Assembly (NCBI GenBank): GCA_031282285.1
Contig: JAITEA010000219.1
Span: 1-16,759 of the forward strand
Length of the DNA stretch: 16,759 bases
Direction: 5' to 3'
DNA from: Helicobacteraceae bacterium
GTDB lineage: Bacteria; Campylobacterota; Campylobacteria; Campylobacterales; SZUA-545
The position numbers were made by a program, and so were the translations under genes. The notes beneath the pieces are model-generated. The model made no database searches, was not told the origin of the DNA, and was given only the letters and a program-made list of their open reading frames with translations. This document shows, in pieces, positions 1 through 6,906 of the stretch; within the stretch, counting starts at the first letter, position 1, and every line of letters begins with the position of its first letter.

Positions 1-125
1 GGGGGGAGGAAGAGCAGGACAGATTGGCGCCTAAGCGGGGAAGGGCGTGTTTTGAGAATGCGGCGATTGATGGATTATTTGTAGATTGCAATTTGATTAT
101 CTATTGATGGAAAGGCGCTTACGCG

Positions 126-162
126 AAAACCCCCCCTTTAGTCTCCCCTTGTCGGGGGGGGG
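126..162. repeat. C-run/G-run repeat, copy 1
   Basis: AAAA is followed by seven C, a short T/A/G/C spacer, CCCC, a five-base loop and nine G. The same layout recurs at 296-331, so these are two diverged copies in the same orientation about 170 bases apart. Read on the minus strand, the C-run, loop and G-runs end in TTTT, so this copy could act as a second, more distal terminator for the minus-strand gene. Similar C-run/G-run units are common dispersed intergenic repeats in many bacterial genomes. That last point is general knowledge, not something tested here. Confidence 0.6.
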
Positions 163-172
163 CGAAGCGATA

Positions 173-357
173 GGAGGCAAAGCCTCCGACCGAAGCTCCC
201 GAAGGGAGCGAGGAATCGCGAAGGAAGCGGAGCGTAAGCTACGCTCGCATAAGGAATTGTCGCGGAGAAAGCGACGCTCACATAGTGTGCGAAAGAAAAC
301 CCCCCTCAATCCCCCCTTATCAGGGGGGAGGTGCCGCGTAGCGACGCGAATACGCGG
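173..357. repeat. tandem cluster of short perfect hairpins
   Basis: At least six small inverted repeats follow one another. 173-187 is GGAGGC-AAA-GCCTCC. 195-209 is GCTCCC-GAA-GGGAGC. 230-246 is GAGCGTA-AGC-TACGCTC. 259-275 is GTCGC, seven bases, then GCGAC. 279-289 is CACA-TAG-TGTG. 334-357 is CCGCGTA, ten bases, then TACGCGG. All stems are perfect, and four of the six loops are exactly three bases. The cluster is bracketed by the two C-run/G-run repeats. It looks like an assembled non-coding element rather than random intergenic DNA. Its function is unknown. Confidence 0.6.
292..331 (-). terminator. terminator of the chemoreceptor gene, inside repeat copy 2
   Basis: Read on the minus strand, six C (328-323) are followed by TGATAA, six G (316-311), ATTGA, a second run of six G (305-300) and then TTTTCTTTC (299-291). 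Either G-run can pair with the C-run. The second pairing places a U-rich tail directly after the stem, as in an intrinsic terminator. It lies about 35-75 bases beyond the chemoreceptor stop codon at 366-368. The same sequence is the second copy of the C-run/G-run repeat. Confidence 0.5.
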
Positions 358-365
358 TGGCGGCG

Positions 366-2282
366 TCAATTTTGCTGGGCGTTATCAAGCGGCATATCGG
401 CGAGAAACAGATCGTCAAAGCCGTTTTCGATCAAGTTTTTAAGCGTTCTGATCTTTTCGTCGCTCGCGGCGGCGCGAAACTTCTTGTCGCTCGTAACGCT
501 CGCCAGCGCGCGCGCCATCTCGGAAGTGCGCGCCGCGATCGATCGGGTTTTCTGCGCCGCCCGCTCGGATTCGCGCGTCATTTTTCCTATCGTTTCGACA
601 ATTTCGTTGATATGCTCGATCGCGCCCATCTCGTCTTTGCTCGCCTGCGCCACTTGCGAAACAAGCGCGCTTGTCTCCTCGACTTTCGCGCTCAGCCGTT
701 CGTAGCCGCGCATCATCTGAGCGGAGATCAATTTGCCCTCTTCGGCTCTGCGCTGGCTCTCCTCGCTTAGCTCCTTGATCGTTCTAGCCGCTTCGGCGCT
801 CCTTTCGGCAAGGCTTCTCACCTCTCCCGCGACCACCGCGAAACCTTTGCCCGCCTCGCCCGCCGTAGCCGCCTCGACCGCCGCGTTGAGCGAGAGAATA
901 TTGGTCTGAAACGCGATAGCGTCGATCACGCCGATCGACTCGTTGATCGCGTTGGCGCCGCTTACGATCTGCTCCATCGCGCTGAGCGTGTTACCCGCCA
1001 GCGACATACCCTCTTTGGCGCTGTTTTGCGTCTCGTCGGCGATGCTCGCCATCAAGCTCGCCTTTTTCGCCGTGTCCCTGATCGCCGCCGTAATCGCCGC
1101 CACCGCCTCTCCCGTCTCCTGCAACGCCTTCGCCTGTTTCGACGCGGCGGCGGAGAGCGAATGCACATAGCCGCCAAGCTCCTGCGCGTTGTTCTCAAGC
1201 AATTTACCGTTTTCAAGGCTAGAGTAAAGCATCGCGCCGATCGACTCGCCCAGACGATTCACGCCGTCGTGAAGCGCGCGAAACTCGCCCTGAAGCGTCT
1301 CGGCGTTGGTCTGCGCCGTGTAGTCGTCGCTCTCGTAGGCGCGCATAACGCGCAAAATCTCCTGTATATTGTGCTCCAAAGCGGCGATCATATCGTTGAT
1401 CGTCTCTTTGAGCGCCAAGAGCGCGGGGTTATTGACGGCGATCTGCAATCTCGCGCCGACATAACCGCTATTTACCTTCGAGACGATCGCGGTCGCTTCG
1501 CCGATAAACTTGCGATCTTGCTCCAGACGGCTTTCGATCCGCGCAATGTTGTCGTTGATCACCTTCGCCATCTGCCCCAATTCGTCGTCGCTGCTGATCT
1601 TCAGGCGGTTGGCGCGCGGTTTGGATTGATTGAGAAAGCCAAAAAAGTCCAGCAGCCCCGACTGAAGCGATCGGAACTTATTGTTCAGCGTTCGCGTAAA
1701 TAGGACGGCAAAAAAGAGCGTTATCAGCAGCGCCACGCATATAAAGATGCCCAGCTTCGCCTGCGCCGAGCGGATCACTATATCGCTCCAGCGGGTCGAA
1801 ACCTCCAGATCCATCACGCCAAGCACATCGTTTACGCGGTTTAGGGTATGGCAGCGCACGCAGATAGGTTCGGCGATCTGCGGCTTGAGCAGCCTCACGC
1901 TCCGCCCATTTTCGCCGTCGATCTCCTGCCACAGCGCCTCTTTGGTGGCGAACGCGCGCAAAATATCGGGGTCGTCGGTGAATTTCTGCGGCAGATCAAA
2001 GGTAGTGATCACCTCTTTGTCCGGCATAATCGACAGCGATCGAACCCCCTCGATCTTTCTGGCGCGATCGAGCGTTTCGGCGATCACGATCCGATCGCCC
2101 GTGAACATCGCCAGCCGCAAGGTCTGAAAGATCGACTCGCTTGTCATCGCCAGCGTTTTGCGCGCGTTGCGATCGGCTAACTCCCGATAACCTAAGCTGG
2201 TTATAAGATAGATAAGCGTCGCGCCGATCAAGGCTACGATCAGGATTACCGCCAGCGCTTTGGAACCAAAGGTTTTAAGCAT
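366..2282 (-). CDS. methyl-accepting chemotaxis protein with periplasmic haem-c motif
   Basis: A 638-residue transmembrane chemoreceptor that should signal through CheW/CheA to the flagellar motor. An N-terminal membrane segment (about 8-30) is followed by a periplasmic domain (about 31-173) and a second membrane segment (about 175-197). A cytoplasmic linker of a type I associate with campylobacterotal receptors follows (Phe-Phe-Gly-Phe-Leu-Asn, then Asp-Glu-Leu-Gly-Gln-Met-Ala near 211-239). The conserved signalling hairpin tip is at about 453-490 ([16 protein letters not shown], then [18 protein letters not shown]). The periplasmic domain carries Cys141-Val-Arg-Cys144-His145, a CxxCH c-haem site set in a Pro-x-x-x-Glu-Pro-x-CxxCH context. 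That resembles single-haem periplasmic sensor domains of Geobacter-type receptors, which suggests redox or gas sensing. The ligand itself is inference. There is no C-terminal CheR-tethering NWETF-like pentapeptide. The gene lies 56 bases after yggT on the same strand, so the two may be co-transcribed. Confidence 0.95.
   Translation of the reverse strand: MLKTFGSKALAVILIVALIGATLIYLITSLGYRELADRNARKTLAMTSESIFQTLRLAMFTGDRIVIAETLDRARKIEGVRSLSIMPDKEVITTFDLPQKFTDDPDILRAFATKEALWQEIDGENGRSVRLLKPQIAEPICVRCHTLNRVNDVLGVMDLEVSTRWSDIVIRSAQAKLGIFICVALLITLFFAVLFTRTLNNKFRSLQSGLLDFFGFLNQSKPRANRLKISSDDELGQMAKVINDNIARIESRLEQDRKFIGEATAIVSKVNSGYVGARLQIAVNNPALLALKETINDMIAALEHNIQEILRVMRAYESDDYTAQTNAETLQGEFRALHDGVNRLGESIGAMLYSSLENGKLLENNAQELGGYVHSLSAAASKQAKALQETGEAVAAITAAIRDTAKKASLMASIADETQNSAKEGMSLAGNTLSAMEQIVSGANAINESIGVIDAIAFQTNILSLNAAVEAATAGEAGKGFAVVAGEVRSLAERSAEAARTIKELSEESQRRAEEGKLISAQMMRGYERLSAKVEETSALVSQVAQASKDEMGAIEHINEIVETIGKMTRESERAAQKTRSIAARTSEMARALASVTSDKKFRAAASDEKIRTLKNLIENGFDDLFLADMPLDNAQQN
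1848..1862 (-). other. CxxCH haem-c attachment codons in the chemoreceptor
   Basis: On the minus strand these 15 bases read TGC GTG CGC TGC CAT, that is Cys-Val-Arg-Cys-His at residues 141-145. They fall in the domain between the two membrane segments, which topology places in the periplasm, where the cytochrome c maturation machinery attaches haem covalently. No other CxxCH is present in the protein, so at most one haem is expected. Confidence 0.7.
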
Positions 2283-2338
2283 CGATCATTCTTTGGATTT
2301 TCGTCTCTAAAGCAAAAGCGGTTCCCCCGCGCGCCAAG

Positions 2339-2647
2339 CTATCCATTTTGCGTAAGCGATCTGGCGAAGTCCATAAGCAGTCTGACAAGCGTTAGATTGA
2401 TAAACTGCAACGCCAAAATAAGAATGATCGGCGCGAAATCAAAACCCTGAAAGTTCGTCCTTATCACGCGGCGAATCAGCGCGTACACCGGCTCCGTCAG
2501 ACGATAGAGTATCTGGACGACGGGGTTGTACGGATCGGGGCGCACCCAACTGATCAACGCCGCGATGATCGCCACCCATATATAAATCGTGATAACCTGA
2601 CCCAAAATAGTAGCCACGGCATAGATAATAGTCGCCAACGCGTTCAT
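2339..2647 (-). CDS. YggT family integral membrane protein
   Basis: A 102-residue protein with two hydrophobic blocks, about 5-34 and 70-92. They flank an amphipathic stretch containing the family signature Ser-Trp-Val-Arg-Pro-Asp followed by Tyr-Asn-Pro-Val-Val-Gln-Ile-Leu-Tyr-Arg-Leu-Thr-Glu-Pro. That pattern (SW-x-RP...NP...L...TEP) identifies the YggT family, whose members have been linked to osmotic tolerance and, in some bacteria, to division or envelope processes. The exact role here is unknown. The start is supported by AAAGGAG on the minus strand at about 2652-2658, five bases before ATG. The gene sits between lnt (166 bases upstream) and the chemoreceptor (56 bases downstream), all on the minus strand. 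Confidence 0.9.
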   Translation of the reverse strand: MNALATIIYAVATILGQVITIYIWVAIIAALISWVRPDPYNPVVQILYRLTEPVYALIRRVIRTNFQGFDFAPIILILALQFINLTLVRLLMDFARSLTQNG

Positions 2648-2665
2648 ATTACTCCTTTGAGCGCT

Positions 2666-2671
2666 ATTTTA
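2666..2671 (-). promoter_or_regulatory. candidate -10 box of yggT
   Basis: TAAAAT on the minus strand matches the sigma-70 -10 consensus at five of six positions. It lies about 18 bases upstream of the yggT start codon, in the only locally AT-rich stretch of the 166-base gap. I see no convincing -35 element, which is common in campylobacterotal promoters. The implied leader is very short, and the call rests on one hexamer. Confidence 0.3.
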
Positions 2672-2735
2672 ACAAAGGCTTCTAAAGTTTCGCTTTGATT
2701 TATTCGCCTCGCGCGCAAAGCCTCTGACCAAGCTC

Positions 2736-2784
2736 AAAGGGCGCTCTTGACGCGCTTGCGCCAATCCGTCTTGAAGCGCCCTTT
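2736..2784. repeat. 10-bp inverted repeat between lnt and yggT
   Basis: AAAGGGCGCT (2736-2745) and AGCGCCCTTT (2775-2784) are perfectly complementary across a 29-base spacer. The spacer itself holds GCGC-TT-GCGC (2752-2761). TCTTGA occurs at 2745-2750 and again at 2769-2774. The structure starts about 30 bases past the lnt stop codon and could end the lnt transcript or bind a regulator ahead of yggT. No T-run follows on either strand, so a simple intrinsic terminator is not well supported. Confidence 0.4.
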
Positions 2785-2813
2785 ACGCTCGGCTTTTCGT
2801 CGTTTCCGCGCGA

Positions 2814-4136
2814 TTAATAGACGAGTTCGGAGGGGCTTTGATTGGCGCTGTGCCATACGATTTTGCCGTAGCGTCTGGCGTACAGGCGCATCAGCAGCTT
2901 TTGCAGCGTCGGTTCTATAGACGGGACAAACCAGCCGTTGTTGGATATGGCGATCATATAGGGCGGCGCGTCGCGGTACATCGCCTCTATGCCCGCCTCG
3001 TAGCAGATCGCGGCGCGGAAGCGGTAGCCGGCGACGGTAAAATCGGTCGGCTTGTCGGCGGGTTCGTAGTCGATCGCGTCGTCGAAAAAAAGCCTATTGA
3101 CAAACCTTCCAGCCCATTTGGGAAGCGGGCTTGCCTCGCCAAAAGGCACGAGAAAAACCTTGTCGGCGATCGTATATTCGCCGCCGTCAAAAATATAGGC
3201 GCCGTTGTAGGGAATAGAACCCTTCAGCCGCAGCCCGCCCGCCACGATCGCTAGCGAAAAGCTCCTTGTTAGAAGCTCGTCCAAAATCTGATCCTCTCTA
3301 TTCAAAAAGACGGCAAAAGCCGCCTCTGGCAGCACGATCATATCGTCGCCCCGCGCTATGGCTTGATCGATCAACTCAAACGCCTCCGAAATCTGCCGCG
3401 GCAGATCGTCCCTCTCCCATTTAATGGATTGATCGATATCGGTGCGCGCAAGATCGATCGCGAGATTTGGCAAACTTGGCGCAGGCGGCGCGGGCAGGAC
3501 GAAAGCGGCGATAAACGCCGTCGTAGCGATGGCGCACAGATAGCGCGAATAACGCCGCGTAGCGCCGTAAAAGACGCACGCTATAGCCGCTATCAAAAGC
3601 GGGTAGGCGAGCGCGTGAACGGAGAAATAGCCGCTTGATAGCGCCAGTTCGGGTTTGAACCACGCGAAGCCAAACGGCTCGATAAACCGGAAGCCAAACG
3701 CGATCGCTACGGCGCGAAGGTAGAGCGGCAGCCAAGCGAAAACCCAGAACAGCGCGGCGTAAACAAGCGCGATCGCCGCCGCCGCGATCGGCGCCAGAAA
3801 CGGATATTCGGTGTACAAAAAGCTCAAGCCGATCCACCAAAACCACAGCGCCGCGGCAAACGCGCCAAGCAAAAAACCGGTTTTCTTGTTGGCGCGCAAC
3901 CAAAGCGCCAGTCCGCACGCGGCGCAGATCGTATTTACTAGCTTCCAGCTTAGCCCCGCCGCTTCCAGATAGATAAAAGCGCTCAGGCACAAAGCGCCTA
4001 GCGAAGCGTTTATTAGCGCGCTTGTGTTAGGATTGCGCTTCTCAAAACTACGCCAACCGCAAAGGATTAGTATGGACGCTTCCGCAACCGCAGCCTCGTC
4101 TGGTTTGTTAGGTATGTTACTGCCGCTTTTAGGCAT
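2814..4136 (-). CDS. lnt: apolipoprotein N-acyltransferase
   Basis: An inner-membrane enzyme that adds the third acyl chain to the N-terminal cysteine of lipoproteins, the last step of lipoprotein maturation. The N-terminal half is strongly hydrophobic with several membrane segments (about 40-215). The C-terminal half is the nitrilase-like periplasmic domain with the expected triad Glu271 (VLPEAAF), Lys326 (DKVFLVPFGE) and Cys378 (AAICYEAG). The Lys-Cys spacing of 52 equals that in the E. coli enzyme, as I recall it. The reading of 440 residues is shorter than the E. coli protein of about 512. The start is uncertain. ATG at 4136 overlaps divergent yajC by 65 bases. The next usable in-frame start is TTG at 3992, with a weak AGG before it, and it would cut into a segment that seems to align with the first membrane helix of other Lnt proteins. 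The partner lipoprotein LptE lies in the divergent operon. Confidence 0.92.
   Translation of the reverse strand: MPKSGSNIPNKPDEAAVAEASILILCGWRSFEKRNPNTSALINASLGALCLSAFIYLEAAGLSWKLVNTICAACGLALWLRANKKTGFLLGAFAAALWFWWIGLSFLYTEYPFLAPIAAAAIALVYAALFWVFAWLPLYLRAVAIAFGFRFIEPFGFAWFKPELALSSGYFSVHALAYPLLIAAIACVFYGATRRYSRYLCAIATTAFIAAFVLPAPPAPSLPNLAIDLARTDIDQSIKWERDDLPRQISEAFELIDQAIARGDDMIVLPEAAFAVFLNREDQILDELLTRSFSLAIVAGGLRLKGSIPYNGAYIFDGGEYTIADKVFLVPFGEASPLPKWAGRFVNRLFFDDAIDYEPADKPTDFTVAGYRFRAAICYEAGIEAMYRDAPPYMIAISNNGWFVPSIEPTLQKLLMRLYARRYGKIVWHSANQSPSELVY
4025..4033 (+). promoter_or_regulatory. candidate extended -10 promoter of the yajC-mfd operon
   Basis: TGTTAGGAT fits an extended -10 element (TGn plus TAGGAT, which differs from TATAAT at two positions). 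It lies about 39 bases upstream of the yajC start codon and inside the 5' part of the lnt reading frame. Campylobacter-type sigma-70 promoters often rely on an extended -10 and lack a clear -35. Because the next ten genes are packed without gaps, a promoter near here would be expected. The specific site is a guess from one motif. Confidence 0.3.
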
Positions 4137-4380
4137 GTTCTTTATCTTCTATATTCTGATAATCCTCCCGCAGCAACGCCAAGCCAAGAAGCATAAGGAG
4201 ATGGTAAGCTCGCTTCAAAGGGGCGATCGCATCGTTACCGTCGGCGGCATTCACGCCGAAGTGGTCAGGGCGGACGATAACGAGGAGTTTATCAAAGTCG
4301 AGATTAGCAAAGACACGGTCGTCAAGCTCGATCGCGCTTCGGTAGCTAAGAAAATAGAAGCCGATGTCGTTAAAAGTTAA
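4072..4380 (+). CDS. yajC: preprotein translocase subunit YajC
   Basis: A 102-residue single-span inner-membrane protein that associates with SecDF to support the SecYEG translocon. A short N-terminus precedes one membrane segment at about 12-33, then the family mark Leu-Pro-Gln-Gln-Arg-Gln-Ala-Lys-Lys-His-Lys. A small cytoplasmic domain follows, with Gly-Asp-Arg-Ile-Val-Thr-Val-Gly-Gly-Ile as expected for YajC. I chose ATG at 4072 because AAAGGA (4061-4066) stands five bases before it and the length matches the family. A GTG at 4024 would add 16 residues of unlike composition. It opens a ten-gene plus-strand operon, and its 3' end overlaps secD by 17 bases. Confidence 0.93.
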   Translation: MDASATAASSGLLGMLLPLLGMFFIFYILIILPQQRQAKKHKEMVSSLQRGDRIVTVGGIHAEVVRADDNEEFIKVEISKDTVVKLDRASVAKKIEADVVKS

Positions 4381-5938
4381 TCTCAAGCTCGTAATCTTCG
4401 CCGCCGCGCTGCTCTTTGGCGTCGTTTTTAGCCTGCCGACTCTGCTGAACCTCGACAAGGGCGCCAAGATCAATCTCGGTCTTGATCTGCAGGGCGGGCT
4501 GTATATGCTGCTTGGCGTGCATACCGACGAAGCCGTGGCTAACCGCGTCAAGAGTATAGCGGGCGGGATCGGCGTTTTTACCGAACAGAACGACATTCTG
4601 ATAGACGGCTTGCGTTTTGACGAGCGCAGCGTCTATTTCGAGCTGCTCGACGCTAAGGCGAAAGCCAAACTCGACGAGTATATAAAGGGTCTGAACGGCG
4701 CGATCTCAAACGAGGCGGCTTTGCGCTACGAGCTGACGCTAAGCGCCGAAGAGACGGCGCTGGTCAAATCCTCGTCGGTGGCGCAAGCGGTGGAGACTAT
4801 CCGCAACCGCCTCGATCAGTTTGGGCTTAGCGAGCCTACGGTGGCAAAACAGGGCGAGGATCAGATTCTAGTCGAGCTGCCCGGGATTAAAAGCGACGCC
4901 GAGGAGCAGCGCGCCAGAAATCTGATCGCGCAGGCGGCGCACCTTCAGATGATGGCGGTGGACGAACAGAATATCGCCCGCGTTTCGCTTATGACCGAAG
5001 CGGAGGCGGCGGCGCTTGGCTCTACGATCGTGTCTGATGTGTACGATCCGAATACCCGCTATCTGCTAAAACGCATTCCGATCCTCGACGGCGAGCGGCT
5101 TTCCGACGCGCGCACGGGCTTTGATCAGAACAACCGCCCCGTGATCAGCTTCACGCTCGACGGGGAGGGAGGGCGCGTTTTCGGCGATTTCAGCGGTAAG
5201 AATGTCGGTAAGCGGCTGGCGATCGTGCTGGATAACAAGGTCTATTCCGCGCCCGTGATACGCGAGCGCATCGGCGGCGGTAGCGGGCAGATCAGCGGCA
5301 ATTTCACGCTCCAAGAGGCAAACGATCTCTCCATCGCGCTACGAAGCGGATCGCTGAGCGCGGGCGTGGAGATGCAGGAAAAGCGCAGCGTCGGTCCCTC
5401 GCTGGGGCAGGATAGCATTAACGCCAGCGCGATCGCGCTGATCAGCGGTTTTCTGTCGATAGCGGCGTTTATGATCTTTTACTACCGCGTGGCGGGGCTG
5501 ATCAGCGTCGCCGCGCTGTTTTGCAACGTGTTTTTGATCGTGTCGATTATGGCGCTCTTTGGCGCGACGCTGACGCTGCCCGGAATGGTGGGGATCGTGC
5601 TGACGATCGGTATGGCGATCGACGCGAATGTGATTATCAACGAGCGGATCAAGGAGCTATTGTTTGAGGGCAAAAGCGTGTTGAAGGCGATCGAGCAGGG
5701 CTACGCCAACGCCTTCAGCGCGATCTTGGACGCCAATATCACGACGCTGATCGCCGCCGTGGCGCTATACGCCTACGGCACGGGACCGATCAAAGGTTTT
5801 GCCGTAACGCTCAGCGTCGGCATTCTCTGTTCGATGCTGACGGCGATTGTCGGCACGAGAGGTATTTTCGACGCGCTGTCGCATAAGATCAACGCGAATA
5901 ATGTTAAATACTTTTTCTCGGTAGGAGGGCGCGAATGA
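4364..5938 (+). CDS. secD: protein translocase subunit SecD
   Basis: SecD forms, with SecF, a proton-driven membrane complex of the RND type that pulls proteins out on the periplasmic side of SecYEG. At 524 residues it has a first membrane helix (about 7-27) and the conserved Gly-Leu-Asp-Leu-Gln-Gly-Gly motif at 39-45. A large periplasmic region follows, then five further membrane helices from about residue 353. The Gly-Met-Ala-Ile-Asp420-Ala-Asn-Val motif sits before Asn-Glu-Arg-Ile-Lys-Glu, and Asp420 matches the aspartate needed for proton movement. The start overlaps yajC by 17 bases with only a weak ribosome site, so translation is probably coupled. The stop overlaps secF by four bases (ATGA). 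Confidence 0.97.
   Translation: MSLKVNLKLVIFAAALLFGVVFSLPTLLNLDKGAKINLGLDLQGGLYMLLGVHTDEAVANRVKSIAGGIGVFTEQNDILIDGLRFDERSVYFELLDAKAKAKLDEYIKGLNGAISNEAALRYELTLSAEETALVKSSSVAQAVETIRNRLDQFGLSEPTVAKQGEDQILVELPGIKSDAEEQRARNLIAQAAHLQMMAVDEQNIARVSLMTEAEAAALGSTIVSDVYDPNTRYLLKRIPILDGERLSDARTGFDQNNRPVISFTLDGEGGRVFGDFSGKNVGKRLAIVLDNKVYSAPVIRERIGGGSGQISGNFTLQEANDLSIALRSGSLSAGVEMQEKRSVGPSLGQDSINASAIALISGFLSIAAFMIFYYRVAGLISVAALFCNVFLIVSIMALFGATLTLPGMVGIVLTIGMAIDANVIINERIKELLFEGKSVLKAIEQGYANAFSAILDANITTLIAAVALYAYGTGPIKGFAVTLSVGILCSMLTAIVGTRGIFDALSHKINANNVKYFFSVGGRE
5923..5928 (+). promoter_or_regulatory. strong ribosome binding site of secF
   Basis: AGGAGG, a near-perfect Shine-Dalgarno sequence, ends six bases before the secF ATG at 5935 and lies inside the 3' end of secD. 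It is the strongest such site I see in the operon, where most internal genes have weak ones. It would help keep SecF matched to SecD despite the four-base ATGA overlap. Confidence 0.7.
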
Positions 5939-6906
5939 CGCTGTTTAGTTTTACGCGCGTATATCCTTTCTCCAAGTGGCAGAAAGCGGTTCTGGTTTTC
6001 GTCGTCGCGCTAGTGATAGGCGCTATAGCGCTGATCGCGTTCAAAACGCCCAACTACGGCATCGATTTTGCCGGCGGCACGATCGTTCAGGCGCGCTATA
6101 TTCAGGGCGCGGCGCCCAAAGAGGCGATCGAAGAGGCGCTCAAAGGCGGCATATTCGACGGCGCGCAGGTTCAGGAGTTTGGCTCGCCGCAAGAGGTGGT
6201 TATCAAAGCGCCCGCCGCCAGTAACGCGCTGGGGCTCGACGTGGGCGATCAGATGCGCGAGATTTTGAAGGACACGGGCGAGTTTGAGATTCGCAAGGTG
6301 GATATGGTCGGCGCCAAAGTGGGCGAACAGCTTCGGACGGCGGGTTTGATGGCTATCGTCGTCGCGCTGATAGGGATTTTGATCTATATCGCGCTGCGCT
6401 TCGAGTGGCGCTTCGCTATCGCGGCGACGCTCTGCGCGATCCACGACATACTGCTTACGGTCGGCTTTATACTGCTGTTTGATATTCCCGTCAATCTCGA
6501 TATTTTGGCGGCGCTGCTGACCGTGCTTGGATACTCGCTGAACGATACGATCGTCGTCTTTGACCGCATCAGGGAGATTATGGGCAGAGCGGGGGCGAGC
6601 AAACTAAGCGAGATTATCGACGAGGCGATCAGCCGGACGCTCTCGCGCACCACGCTTACCTCATTTACCACGCTCTTTGTGGTGTTTGCCACCTACGCCT
6701 TCGGCGGCGAACTGCTCAAACCGCTCTCGCTCGTGCTGATCGCGGGCATTACGATCGGCACGCTCAGCTCTATATTCGTCGCGGCGAGCCTGCTAAGCCC
6801 GCTTGGCGTGAGCGTGAGCGACTGGCGCGCCAGAGAGGCAAAACGCGCTCAGGAAAAAGCCGAAAAAGCCAGAATGAGGGCGATGTACGAAAAAGGGGCG
6901 GTCTGA
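5935..6906 (+). CDS. secF: protein translocase subunit SecF
   Basis: Partner of SecD in the proton-driven export motor. It has 323 residues with six predicted membrane segments. The first is at about 17-36, followed by the motif Tyr-Gly-Ile-Asp-Phe-Ala-Gly-Gly at 41-48. After the periplasmic part come five more helices carrying Leu-Gly-Tyr-Ser-Leu-Asn-Asp-Thr-Ile-Val-Val-Phe-Asp-Arg-Ile (from about 198) and Ser-Arg-Thr-Leu-Ser-Arg-Thr-Thr-Leu-Thr-Ser, both classic for SecF. The C-terminus is a charged Ala/Lys/Glu-rich cytoplasmic tail. The start is fixed by AGGAGG six bases upstream. The stop overlaps the next start by one base (TGATG). Confidence 0.97.
   Translation: MTLFSFTRVYPFSKWQKAVLVFVVALVIGAIALIAFKTPNYGIDFAGGTIVQARYIQGAAPKEAIEEALKGGIFDGAQVQEFGSPQEVVIKAPAASNALGLDVGDQMREILKDTGEFEIRKVDMVGAKVGEQLRTAGLMAIVVALIGILIYIALRFEWRFAIAATLCAIHDILLTVGFILLFDIPVNLDILAALLTVLGYSLNDTIVVFDRIREIMGRAGASKLSEIIDEAISRTLSRTTLTSFTTLFVVFATYAFGGELLKPLSLVLIAGITIGTLSSIFVAASLLSPLGVSVSDWRAREAKRAQEKAEKARMRAMYEKGAV

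Larger units (their letters stand above)
1..365. other. non-coding repeat-rich region
   Basis: No credible gene lies in this stretch. Two open frames cross it (86-442 plus, 97-369 minus), but their peptides simply translate the repeats (Pro-Pro-Leu-Ser-Gly-Gly-type and Arg/Ser/Glu-rich runs). The region holds two C-run/G-run repeats, a series of short perfect hairpins between and after them, and a G-run at the window edge that matches the end of the second repeat. Bases 10-125 show nothing recognisable. The stretch lies just downstream of the minus-strand chemoreceptor gene, so it should also carry that gene's terminator. Confidence 0.7.

Noticed and set aside
173..357. CRISPR array
   Set aside because: The inverted repeats differ in sequence from one another and are not spaced as identical repeats with unique spacers. 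No cas gene is nearby.
86..442. Open frames of 118 (plus) and 90 (minus) residues across the left repeat region
   Set aside because: Their peptides are translations of C-run/G-run and hairpin repeats, with no domain-like composition. The plus frame also runs antisense into the chemoreceptor gene.
331..2180. Several plus-strand open frames opposite the chemoreceptor (for example 1026-1703 and 1681-2127)
   Set aside because: They are antisense shadows of a long, fully recognisable gene. High G+C and Ala/Arg-rich codons keep stops rare on the other strand.
4024..4071. Longer yajC beginning at GTG 4024
   Set aside because: The ATG at 4072 has AAAGGA at the right distance and gives the usual YajC length. 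The extra 16 residues are Arg/Gln-rich and unlike a YajC start.
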